From: Bolinopsis microptera
Lineage: Eukaryota > Ctenophora > Tentaculata > Lobata > Bolinopsidae
Length of the DNA stretch: 64,000 nucleotides
Assembly (NCBI RefSeq): GCF_026151205.1
Contig: NC_087084.1
Location: 6,069,538-6,133,537 of the forward strand
Direction: 5' to 3'
Under the pieces are notes generated by a model. The model was not told the DNA's origin. It searched no databases and worked only from the letters and a program-made list of their open reading frames with translations. Below are positions 12,166 to 22,067 of this stretch, one piece after another (position 1 is the first letter of the stretch; each line of letters starts with the position of its first letter). The position numbers were made by a program, and so were the translations under genes.

Positions 12166-12529
12166 GACAGTACACATTATCCTTGTGAAGGAAGCAGGTT
12201 TTAATACCCGTGTTTACCCAGTCATCACATGACAGTCCAACGAATAAAGGCTCTGTTGATTTGACAATGCGTTTTAATCGAATAATTGTATTCAATGTGC
12301 AATGGTGTAAGCTGTCATTATTTTTGGTACTCTGTACTATGCAACACATAAGTTGTGTCCGCATTGTCAATCAAACAACACTAACAGAACAATTACACAA
12401 TATTTCCCGACAGTCAACTGAGCTAACACTCTAACAGTGATTCTCAGTTTTCATTGGTCAATTGTTTTTTACCACAGTATAACATGTCAGAAAATCAAAT
12501 GTGTTTCGCCAAACCACCACAATCCAGAA

Positions 12530-13280
12530 CTACAGAAATGTTCTCTTATCAAGTTTAAGGTTCCCGCTGGAAACGGCATTATTAAGTAGCAGGAGAGCGG
12601 AACTCGATCCTTCCGCGTTAAATCGTGCCTTGGTCGGCAATTCGGGATCCTCATTTCTGATACGACAAGAACTCTGAAACTGGCTCATAATCTCAATTTG
12701 ATTAGATTCTTTCGTATCTACATGTCTCCCTTCTCTGTACATGAAAACACTGGAGACCAAAATAAAAGCCACCGTCACCGCCCCTACTATGATGAAACAG
12801 GAGAAGTAAACTGTATTGATACATTGTCCCAAGCTCAGATGGAAGCCAGTCTCGCAGATACAGTTGGTTCCGTTGTGTACTTGTCCTTTCTTGCAAGATA
12901 TGTCTTGCTCATCTGGTGTTACCATGGTGATGTTATCTGATGAACTAACTGTTTGTCCGGATACCCCTGACATATGTGAGTATTCACTACAATATTTGTC
13001 GTACAATCAACAAGTTCATAAAAGCTATTGTTTTTAGCAGTGCCCATGGAGGTTTTTATTTTTTAAACTGATTATGATGTATACAATAAATTAGTCCATT
13101 AAAGACACTCTCCTTACAAGGGGCTTTCAATCGATCAGTCGCTGCAATAAAGTTCAAATATGTTGTATGGAACTCATGTCCTTGTGACCTCAGGACTAGG
13201 TTTTGATTGTGAAACGTACCTGTTCTTATCACCTGTAGATTTAAGATTACCACTAGTAGTATCGTTGAAGAAGGTTGCAT
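12530..13280 (-). CDS. EGF-like TM microprotein, copy 4 (long tail)
   Basis: Exon 1 is 13280-13220 (61 nt, MQPSSTILLVVILNL; an in-frame ATG three codons upstream at 13289 is possible). Exon 2 is 12966-12530 (437 nt). The join gives GVSGQTVSSSDN, with an N-glycosylation site NIT. CKKGQVHNGTNCICETGFHL and a fourth cysteine match the EGF signature. The TM segment is CFIIVGAVTVAFILVSSVFM. The cytoplasmic tail is long (about 70 residues), with YREG, ESNQIEIMSQF, and near the end LLLLNNAVSSGNLKLDK. Blocks of this tail recur in copies 5 and 6, so it is under some constraint. The protein is about 165 residues with no interruption. Ligand and function unknown. Confidence 0.87.
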
Positions 13281-13346
13281 AACTCTCATGTTTTATATTG
13301 TAATGGTGGAAATAACTCGACAAAATATTCAACGATGATGGATAAA

Positions 13347-13402
13347 GCCACGATCAAATTATCAAAGCTTTAGGGAAATCCTCGGTTGAAATAAAATGAC
13401 AT
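13347..13402 (-). promoter_or_regulatory. Conserved 5' block of EGF-like copy 4
   Basis: The stretch containing TATCAAAGCTTTAGGGAAAT and CCTCGGTTGAAATAAAAT lies about 65-120 bp upstream of the start codon. It is closely matched at 15187-15241 upstream of copy 5. It could be a shared promoter, or sequence left over from gene duplication. Confidence 0.45.
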
Positions 13403-13990
13403 TAGTACTGTCCTGGACCTGCCAACTATTGTTTTTAATGAAAAGCTATTTATTTAGACTGCTACCAACTGCTACCAATTTAAATTGTGCTTCTTCCATT
13501 GTTGTCTAATAAAGAACGGACGATTTGTCATTAAAACATAGTTATCAGTTGAACAACGGTTGAACTTTCAGTTTTGACGGCCCCAACGTTAATGTGGCTC
13601 TTGCTATGTGTTAGTTCAGCCGAATTAATTATTATATAATCAAGTTTATTTTTTTTGTTTAGATAGTTGTCATTCGGCCACACATTAAGCAACTATTATG
13701 TTGCAGTACCATTTTGATTTATCAATTAATATATCAAAATATGTCACTGTAATTTTGCATCATGGCTGAAATGTAACACTTGATTTATATATATAATAAT
13801 TAATTGAATTTTCAAATAACATGATCATTAATACTGGAAATCTTTACAAAGAAAAGCAATTTAGGATAATTTGTGCATACTGCAGATGAACTGGTAGTTT
13901 ACGGGGCAGTATTGCTATTCGCTTTCGTGTGCACCGCATACACCACAACTATACTGTTCTGGGATTTAGAAAGGAAGTGTCAGGCTTGTG

Positions 13991-14216
13991 TAACAGTGGA
14001 GTTCCCACCTACGAGTGGTGGCTGAGAGGTGGCGCGCCTGAGAGGTGGCGCGGTGTATGCAGAGTATGATAATGTCAGCCTTGCCGCGGACGCAATAATT
14101 CAAACGTAATGTCAGCCTTGCGGCACGGCTGACATTATCATACTCTGCATACACCGCGCCACCTCTCAGGCGCACCACCTTTCAGCCACCACTCGTAGGT
14201 GGGAACTCCACTGTTA
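13991..14216. mobile_element. 226-bp GC-rich foldback element (hAT-MITE-like ends)
   Basis: Near-perfect inverted repeat. The left arm begins TAACAGTGGAGTTCCCACCT and the right arm ends AGGTGGGAACTCCACTGTTA, with inner arms around GCGGTGTATGCAGAGTATGA and its complement. The centre is near 14103. The CAGTGG ends resemble hAT termini, but the flanking eight bases do not match, so no target duplication is seen. Confidence 0.8.
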
Positions 14217-14506
14217 TGGGGGTCATATTAGACAGCATCAATAATACACATTTTAATATATCCACAACATACAATTAAGAGCATTCTTCACAGTCCACAC
14301 AAAGATACAAGTAGCCAAAGTATCGGCTAGAATGAGAATTAAAAAGCTAGTTTCTATTCAAGAGAACTGTACATTTCTTACTCATGTTCTTTTCAAAATG
14401 GATAATCCTTTTGAAGAAAGTAAGTTTCAGATATATATACCATTTGCCCCAAATGGGCCACACATTGTTTTGCAAAATGTTCATTTTTGAATTAAATATT
14501 AAGGTT

Positions 14507-15113
14507 TTAAGTTGAAACAGCGTTACCGAGTAGGGCGAGAGCATTAGTAGTGATTTTTGAGGGAGGCAGTAACTTGCATGGGGCTGTATCTGCAAGTTCA
14601 TCGTCACTTGCACGACCAGAATTTTGGAAATGGCTGAATCTCCGCATTATTTGAATTTGATTGGATTCAGTTGTGTTGACATGTTTCCCTTCACGGTACA
14701 TTACAACGCTCGAGACCAGAATAAAAGCCACCACCATCGCCCCTACTATGATGAAACAGGAGAAGTAAACTGTATTGATACATTTTCCCAAACTCAGATG
14801 GAAGCCAGTCTCGCAGATACAGTTGGTTCCGTTGAGTACTTGTCCTTTCTTGCAAGAGATCTTTTGCGTCTCAACTGAACTCAGCTCTTGTCCTAAAACA
14901 TATGGAGTAGATAATTATTCACTATAATATTTGTCCCTCAATCAAACAATGAACAGGTCCATGAAATCTACTCACAGCAATTTAGTTTAAGCATGTTGTG
15001 TAAAACTCATGTTCTTTTGACCTCAAGACTCAGTTATGATTGTGGAACATACCTGTTGTTATGATTTGTAGATTTAAGATGACCACTAGTAGAATCGTTA
15101 GAGAAGGCTGCAT
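14507..15113 (-). CDS. EGF-like TM microprotein, copy 5 (shifted splice acceptor)
   Basis: Exon 1 is 15113-15053 (61 nt, MQPSLTILLVVILNL, donor GTATG). Exon 2 is best read as 14892-14507 (386 nt). The usual acceptor just before GTGTTTTAGGACAAG is altered to CTCCATATGTTTTAGGAC. The TTTTAG itself can act as acceptor and restores phase, giving GQELSSVETQK. The EGF-like motif CKKGQVLNGTNCICETGFHL is intact, as are the TM segment and a tail with YREGKHV, ESNQIQIM, LPPPSKITTNALALLGNAVS. The mature stalk is three residues shorter than in copy 6. The 5' flank matches that of copy 4. Role unknown. Confidence 0.82.
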
Positions 15114-15186
15114 AACTGCGATTTTTTTAATGCAATGATGAAGTTTAATCTACGAAAGATTCAACAATGTTGGACTGATGGAAAAG

Positions 15187-15241
15187 GCCACGACCAAAAT
15201 ATCAAAACTATTGGGCAATCCTCGGTTGAAATAAAATAACA
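15187..15241 (-). promoter_or_regulatory. Conserved 5' block of EGF-like copy 5
   Basis: Matches the block upstream of copy 4 (ATATCAAAACTATTGGGCAA followed by TCCTCGGTTGAAATAAAAT), about 75-130 bp upstream of the start codon. Confidence 0.45.
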
Positions 15242-15249
15242 ATGGTCGT

Positions 15250-16358
15250 GTAGAGTGTCGACCTATCAACAATTGGTTGTATGGACATGCTATTTATACT
15301 TTAATTTTGTTTACAATATTTTACACTATTATGCAGCCATTGTATTCTAATAATGAGTTTGTCACGTATGTCTAATATCCGGATATTATCCAACTATCAG
15401 TATTTCAATCAGGAGACAGCGAACTACTCCATCATTTCACCACCCAATTAGAAGTCAATGACGTCATAAACCACATAAGCATCATATTTTCATCGTTAAA
15501 TAAATTTGTTGATTCTGCAAAATGTGCTAAAATTAAATTTCTTGTTTTCCTTCCTGAACGTGTCAGACTTAGGTTATGAAGGTCTTGGATCAAGGAAGGA
15601 AAGTACCAAGATACAGTAATATTATTTTATGACTGGTTTGATCTGTCGTTCTTTAATGGTTTAAAGAAGTTAAAAATGTTTTTTTTTCTAGGTGTTAAAT
15701 ATATAAAGTAGAAAATAATGTTTTGAACCATTTATATCAACGATGCTATAAATCTTTATTTAAAATCCTCTTCGCTATAATATGAATCAATCATAAACAT
15801 GAAAAGAAAACATAGATAAATGAAAATGTTTAACATTTGATATATCCTCAACATGCCTCACAACTAATATCTACAACATACGTTACATTTAATATATCAT
15901 CAACATACCCCACTTAACTACTAATATAAATATCTACAACATACGTTACATTTCACACAAGTAGCTATTGGCATCCACAGTATCGGCTAAGTTAAAAACC
16001 TAAAAGCATCGAAGAGGTATGCATGTTAGCAAATTCTATTCAAAAGAACTGTCGAATTTCCATGTTCTTAACAAAATTCATACTTTAGAAGAAAGTAAGT
16101 TTTGCAAAATGGTGGATAATTTTAAATCCTGTTGAAATATGATATGCTTTAAACTAATATTTGGAAGGAATTACCAAAATGTTTCTTGGCAGTAAACACA
16201 CAGTCACAAACCAGCTACTCCCGGATATGATTGGTCAATGTCAGCAACTGGTTGGTTTATCACAGTACGGATCATTAAAAAATAGTTCTCATTATCACCA
16301 ACGTACAGATCTACAGACCACTTCACCCAAGCAGGCCACACATTGTTTTGTAAAATAT
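15250..16358. other. Intergenic sequence, no gene seen
   Basis: AT-rich DNA between copies 5 and 6. No RNA gene, clear repeat or convincing open frame is recognised. The plus-strand frame at 16161-16388 overlaps the end of copy 6 and looks fortuitous. Confidence 0.4.
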
Positions 16359-16924
16359 TCATTTATCAATGTTAAGATTTCCACTTGAAACAGCATTACT
16401 AAGTAACGCGAGAGCGTAAGTTGTGACTTTGGAGGGAGGTGGTAACTTGCATGGGGACTGAATCATGACTTGGATTTGATTAGATTCTGTTGTATCTAAA
16501 ATTGTCCCTTCACGGTACATGAAAACACTGGAAACCAGAATAAAAGCCACCAACACCACCCCTACTGAAATGGAACACGTGAAGTAAATTGTATCGATAC
16601 ATTGTCCCAAGTTTAGATGGAAGCCAGTGTCACATATACAAGCAGTGCCGTTTTGTACTTGTCCTTTCTTGCAAGAGATCTTTTGCGTCTCCATTAAACT
16701 TTGTTCTTGTCCTAAAACACCTGAGATATTCACTACAATATTTGTCCCACAATCAAACAATGAACAGGTCCATGAAATCTACTCACTGCAATTTAGTTTA
16801 AGCATGTTGCGTAAAACTCATGTTATTTTGACCTCAGGAGTCAGTTATGATTGTGAAACGTACCTGTTCTTATCACCTGTAGATTTAAGATTACCACTAG
16901 TAGTATCGTTAAAGAAGGTTGCAT
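16359..16924 (-). CDS. EGF-like TM microprotein, copy 6
   Basis: Exon 1 is 16924-16864 (61 nt, MQPSLTILLVVILNLQVI, ending in phase 1 before GTACG). Exon 2 is 16720-16359 (362 nt) after an ATCTCAG... acceptor with the CAG at 16721-16723. The join reads GVLGQEQSLMETQK. CKKGQVQNGTACICDTGFHL and the fourth cysteine fit the EGF signature. The TM segment is SISVGVVLVAFILVSSVFM. The tail holds YREG, ESNQIQVM, LPPPSKVTTYALALLSNAVS and GNLNIDK. This is the cleanest example of the long-tail subtype. Exon 1 is almost identical to that of copy 4, suggesting recent duplication or gene conversion. Confidence 0.87.
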
Positions 16925-18204
16925 AACTGCACACGAATTTGAACAAAACCAATCAATACAAAGCACCAATGGTTGGTATTATACCATGAAACTTTGTCAG
17001 CCGGGTGTTTCGCTTGTTTGATGTAGTATAAAGATATTCCTCTTTGTTAAAATCCAGCACTGAACAAATTGGTGAACAAAAGCCATGAAATCATGCCCAT
17101 TGATTCTACTGAAGGCGAAGCAGTGCATTCTTTCTACCTTACAAATGCTACCTTAACGGACTTAATTTGGACGAACTTTCACGGATAAATCTTGAGATAA
17201 TTTAAATGCAGCAAACAATATGAATAGGCTTTCATAATCACTTATCAACATGCACAGCTGCAAGTTAACATAAACATGTTAACAGAGTTACACCTTTGTA
17301 AGAGGGTAACCACCTCTGGACGCGAGCAGGTATTCAGGATCAAGTTTCCACGCGCATTTTGAAAATTTCGCATCACTCGCCACTATTCGTAGGTGTGGTC
17401 GACACGACGATCACACCCTTAATAACTTCTAGAAAATCGGTCCTCATTAATACCACAGAATCTGTTCATTAGTAACGATTAATTAGGGATGTGATCGATG
17501 GATAGAATTTATTTGACCTAGAAATAGGGTAGATCTTAGGAACAGTCACCAAAATGAGCTTATAACAAGGTTGTTATTTTGGTTATTTTCAAGCTCTATA
17601 GATCAGAAATAAATCTGGGCTTTTATAGGGGTTAATAAGAGCTACACTGTACTGGTACACTGTACACCATACTCAAATTCACATTTCACAAGCGCGCGTT
17701 CGAACTGTCAAAAATGTATTTCAATGACGTACTATTTACACATTATTTTTGTTTACAATATTTTAGACTATTATAAACTTCAGCACATTCTTTTCACCCT
17801 CATTGTTTTCTAATAAAGTAATAAACATTTTTCATATTTCTAATGGACAAGTTAAATGCGGATGTTTAAACCTTTAGAGAGAGATTACTGAAAACATATC
17901 ACATAAGTATTCATTCACTAAAAAATAAGTTATGTTACGTAAATATTACGTAAATGATAGATCAAATTCCATCACTCTGCTCAAAGTTCGTTACAATATA
18001 CTAATATAATAATATTTAACTGAAGTTCGATAATGTATATCACAATCAGTGTTTCTTGACACTGGCAATGATTCTCGTTTTTGATCGGTACATTTTCAAT
18101 GTTCATAGCTGATTGGTTAATTACAATCATGTGCCTAAAACAATTTGAGTCACTTAGTGCCACGAAACTTTAGATCCAAAAACAATTTAAACAATTTAAA
18201 CAAT
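16925..18204. other. Intergenic sequence, no gene seen
   Basis: Holds the 5' flank of copy 6 and AT-rich DNA. A short stretch near 17340-17410 (GCCACTATTCGTAGGTGTGG) vaguely resembles the ends of the foldback element at 13991-14216. The minus-strand frame 17981-18163 shows no recognisable features. Confidence 0.35.
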
Positions 18205-19065
18205 TCACCCGAAATAAGTTAAATAACTCTCCCGCTCAAGGTGCATGATGACACCGGATAACACCAGTAATACTACCACTACCACACAAACTAGAATAAA
18301 TATAAGGAAAGAAATTGTATTGACACATTTTCCTAAGCTCCGGTGGTAGCCAATGTCACAGATACACTCGGTGCCGTGCGGTACGTATCCTTTCTTCAAT
18401 TTCTTGCACGGATTCTTTAAGCTTTCCTCCTCCTCTGATGAACCTTTGTTTTGTGCTAAAACTCCTGAAGTGGGAACAGTTTGAATCCTTTGTACACAAT
18501 AATTGTTTTAATGATTTGGTACGTATACTTTCTTACATGAGATCTTTTCCTTCTCTGAATGTCGTTCCGATACCCCTATAAATGGATATACCTTAGTTCT
18601 CAAAACTGCTGCAAATTAGATTAATGGAAAATAAACAAGGCCAAATGTCCCCCCAAATATTTGGCACACAAACTTATTGAGCCCAAATGTTTGGCACATC
18701 AAATTTTGGGAACTAAGGTAGCTTTATTTGTTTTGACAACAGGAAAACAGAATTATTCGGAATGTTTAATCAATGCTTAATTTGTGTTAAAGTTAAAATT
18801 CTTTATTTTCAATCTCGAACTTTGCTGTTGAGGGGTCGTTCACATATTATGTAATCACTATTTGGCCAATTTGTATCCCCCACCTCCATAATCAGTATTA
18901 CACATAGCTATTGTGTCCAAATTACACTAGCGTAATCATTTGGAAACCCCCTCCCCCCTCAGCTAATTACGTAACAATATGCGAATGACCGCTAATCGTA
19001 CCTGATGTTACGCTCTGTATATTCATGATACCCACTAGTACAAGTATCGTTAAACCAGGCTTCAT
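18205..19065 (-). CDS. EGF-like TM microprotein, copy 7
   Basis: Exon 1 is 19065-19002 (64 nt, MKPGLTILVLVGIMNI; one codon longer than in the other copies; donor GTACG). Exon 2 is 18464-18205 (260 nt, TGA-free until a TAA after YLTYFG). The join gives GVLAQNKGSSEEEE, an acidic stalk as in copies 2 and 3. CKKLKKGYVPHGTECICDIG continues into YHRSLGKC. The TM segment is ILVCVVVVVLLVLSGVIM and the tail is short (HLERESYLTYFG). It belongs to the short-tail subtype with copies 2, 3 and 9. The intron is 537 nt and contains a MITE ending a few bases from the donor and a second candidate exon at 18508-18575. Confidence 0.84.
18508..18575 (-). pseudogene. Orphan exon-2 fragment inside copy 7 intron
   Basis: After a TATAG acceptor the minus strand reads in phase 1 as GVSERHSEKEKISCKKVYVP, then NH and a stop. 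It matches the start of exon 2 of the family up to the first cysteine and the KKxYVP motif, then ends. It may be a truncated exon duplicate. If spliced to the copy 7 signal-peptide exon it would give a secreted peptide of about 43 residues with no TM segment. Confidence 0.6.
18833..18990. mobile_element. ~158-bp MITE with GGTCGTTCACATATTA ends
   Basis: The left end GGTCGTTCACATATTATGTA is inverted at the right end as TACGTAACAATATGCGAATG plus ACC. The interior contains ATTACACTAGCGTAATC and a pyrimidine/purine-rich CCCCCTCCCCCC stretch. The same ends bound the foldback element at 29223-30812. It lies in intron 1 of copy 7, ending about 7 bp from the splice donor. Confidence 0.75.
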
Positions 19066-19069
19066 AATA

Positions 19070-20240
19070 ATGATATCTTTTATTGAAAAAGTATAAGGAA
19101 AACAACGGAAGATTCAGCAACGCACTGCACTAACATTTAAAAAGGTTACTATCAAGGATGTTTTGCAATCCTTCATTTATAGAAAAGGTTACCGGGTTAC
19201 TGTCAACTGTCAAGGCGAATTTTTGCAATCCTTCATCGGAATATATAACAATGGATCCTTACGACAATTGGTTTTAATGACATTCTATTGATGACATTAT
19301 ATTTTATCTAGTGTCCAATAGTTTAACCTATTATTGTAAACAGCACAGAGCTTTCGGCCCCTTTGTTTGATGAATAACGGAGTAATGAATAGTAATTTTA
19401 TCTCTTTGTTGTTAAAACATTTTAAACCCCGATTTACCGCGTACCGATCTACTGAAAATCCCGATTTGCCACAACTTTCAATTTTATCATATATTTATAT
19501 ATATTGCATTTGGACATGAAGGGAAACACACAATGTTAGGCTTGAATCATTCGTAAATAAACTACATCTTTAGAGCCTCAAATTATTTGTTATATATAAC
19601 AAATTTATACAAATATAATTATATTTATACTATATTTTAAACTTGACGAAATCCCCCCGGGAACGGGGAAAAACACTGAAAATTGACCAAAAACCGACCC
19701 TTCTTTGTGGTCAATTTCAGCTCGCAAATGGAGTTGGAACCTCGCGATCTTTAGCAGGATCGATAAAAAGGAAATTCACCCGTTATAGCATTCTTAGAAT
19801 TTTGATTAAGGCTTTAGATTTTAGATTGGCCTTAGATTTAAGATTACACTTCGAATCATATTGGAGATTAACACAAATCAAGCTGAAGCTCCTTATAAAA
19901 TGTCACAGTCAATATTTTTTGACACCTTATCTGAAATTAATTGACACCAATTATTTGGAAGCTTCTGAAACGGAATACTGTCGTATCAATAATATGTTTC
20001 CAGAACCCCTCCTACCCAGTGATCCCCAGTTTTTAAAAGTCGATTTCGAAAGCTTACTGATTTATCACAGTAAATGAAACGTATCAGAAGAAAGGTGGTT
20101 CACCTACCAAACCCACCATTAACCTTACACAACCAGAAGCTAGATATATAGATATAGTAGGGTACAATTAGTTTTGCAAAATGTTCACTAATCTACTAAT
20201 CAATGTTGAGATTTCCACTTGAAGCAGCGTTATTGAGTAG
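19070..20240. other. Intergenic sequence, no convincing gene
   Basis: Includes the 5' flank of copy 7, with the word TTGCAATCCTTCAT twice (near 19160 and 19215) and a TATA-like ATATATAACAATGG near 19240. The 144-codon plus-strand frame at 19643-20077 has no recognisable domain, and I do not call it a gene. Confidence 0.4.
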
Positions 20241-20250
20241 TATGAAAGCG

Positions 20251-21436
20251 TTAGTTGTGATTTTGGAGGGAGATGGTAACTTGATCAGGCAGAATGATCG
20301 GCAAATCAGGCTCCTCAACTTCTGAACCCTTCCCGAACTCCCCAACTCCTGAGCGATAGGAAAACATTACAACACCGATGACCAGAATTAAAGCCACCAT
20401 CACCATCCCTATTGTAATAAAACTGAGTTTGAAACATTCTTCTAGATTGAAAGTGTATCCGGTGTCACGGACACAGTCGGTTCCGTTGTGTACGTGTCCC
20501 TCCTTGCAAGAGATGTTTTGTGACTCTGTTGGTGCTACTGTTTCTCTGCTAACTCCTGTAATGGATGATTAAAACAGTTATAAGCATTTCATCTTCCGAT
20601 TTGACCGGGAAAACCATACAAAATGTGGAAGATTTCGTATAACTAATATAAGCTTTTGGATTGAGAGCATAGATAGGGAGAACATGAGGATAAAGAAGGA
20701 ACAAGCATGGGGTGCCCTCAGCCCTACATACTTACATAGACTGAGTGTTATCCGGAAATCCAAACTTTCCAATAAGCTTATATCAAGATCAGATTGTCCA
20801 TTGCGGCATGCGAATCAGAACTGCTTCATGGATCAGAAACCTGGAGACTGACAAAGCTTCGGGAGAACTATTAGGACGGGGTATACACAATTATGTTGCT
20901 GGGCATCTCAAGGAAGTTCAAGGACAGGAAGGGCAACCTACCAAGGTTGTCGAACAAGATACGAAGCAGGAGATTGAAAATGGTGGGACACTGCATTAGA
21001 TATCCTGAGCTACTGGTCAGTTATATACTGATATACTGATATAGTCATAAGGGAACCTGTGCAAGTGTGCATGGTAGAACACAGTAAGGCAGACCGAAAT
21101 AAAGCAGAAATCTATTTTACTATGTTAGTGTTACTGTTTGGGATAAATTCTAAAGAGGAACTGCAAGCTCTGATGCGGGACAGGGATATACGGAGAGGGT
21201 TATCTGACGTAGATTGTACTTTCGACCTAGTAGTAGCAACGGTTCATTAAGCATAGGTTTTTACTAAAATATAGTTTTAATTTGAAACCAGGAAAACAAG
21301 ACAGATCGAAACGTTTTACAGAAGATTTATTTGCTTTAAAACTGAAATTCCTCTTTTTTGCCTCACTACTCGTACCTGTTGTTATGATTTGTAGATTTAA
21401 GATGACCACTAGCAGAATCGTTAAAGCAAGTTGCAT
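20251..21436 (-). CDS. EGF-like TM microprotein, copy 8 (divergent, motif broken)
   Basis: Exon 1 is 21436-21376 (61 nt, MQLALTILLVVILNL; an in-frame ATG at 21445 would add MVD). Exon 2 is 20555-20251 (305 nt), starting GVSRETVAPTESQN. The third motif cysteine is lost: CKEGHVHNGTDCVRDTGYTF replaces the usual CxC with CVR, and the following LGxC has become LEEC. A TM-like segment (FITIGMVMVALILVIGVVMF) remains. The tail reads SYRSGVGEFGKGSEVEEPDL and ends early. The ancestral tail (SPSKITTNAF, LLNNAASSGNL) is still readable in another frame just downstream, so the tail was lost by a frameshift. The intron is 820 nt and carries an unexplained open frame. It is either a diverging gene or one that is decaying. 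Confidence 0.7.
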
Positions 21437-21445
21437 ATCAACCAT

Positions 21446-22067
21446 GTAAAACTAGGGATGAAAATAAATTGACGAAAATTCACCAATATCATTTATCACT
21501 CTCTATAATCAAGGCTTTGGATTCTACAGAAGTAACGAATAGCACATGATGATTTATAATAATCTCTAAGAACGCCGGTTTAAATGACCTTTGGTTCTCA
21601 GTCATTTATCGCTAACAAAAGCACAATAAGTTCCAATGAAAGTCTCTTTTATGTAACCTAATTCGATAATTTATTATGGATACTTCTTCTCCATTGTTTG
21701 CTTACAAAAGAAATACCTGTATTTCCATTGTTTTCTAACAAACGAAATATTTATAGAAATCAACAGTTTCGCCTTTATTTGTTGTTTTTGTTATGAAGTT
21801 ATGAATACAAGAATTGTGAAGAAACACTTTCTCTGGAATGTTTTCTCTTAACGAAGTCAAACTTCCAGTACACCTCGATTGTGTCCTAACTCCTATGCCA
21901 TCCATAGATTAATAAGTATCCAGACAAAATTTCAGTCAAATCTGTGATTTTTGTTCCAGTTCCATCTTTAATATTTGAAAATTAGACAAAAAAAAGACAA
22001 TATTATTTTTCCATTTTGCAATGCTTTCTCCGGGAAAGAAACAAAGACATTCATATTGATATTTAAC
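21446..22067. other. Intergenic sequence between copy 8 and the GPCR gene
   Basis: AT-rich DNA holding the 5' flank of copy 8 (TATAATCAAGGCTTTGG near 21510) and the 3' flank of the GPCR gene. No other feature is recognised. Confidence 0.35.

Noticed and set aside
11536..12370. Long open frames on both strands rich in Cys/His
   Set aside because: They follow from a 33-bp repeat whose period is a multiple of three; no splice or start context and no non-repeat sequence supports them.
19643..20077. 144-codon plus-strand frame as a gene
   Set aside because: No domain, signal or splice support; the composition matches the AT-rich background.
20745..20999. 84-codon plus-strand frame in the copy 8 intron
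   Set aside because: No recognisable domain; opposite strand to the gene and no splice or promoter support.
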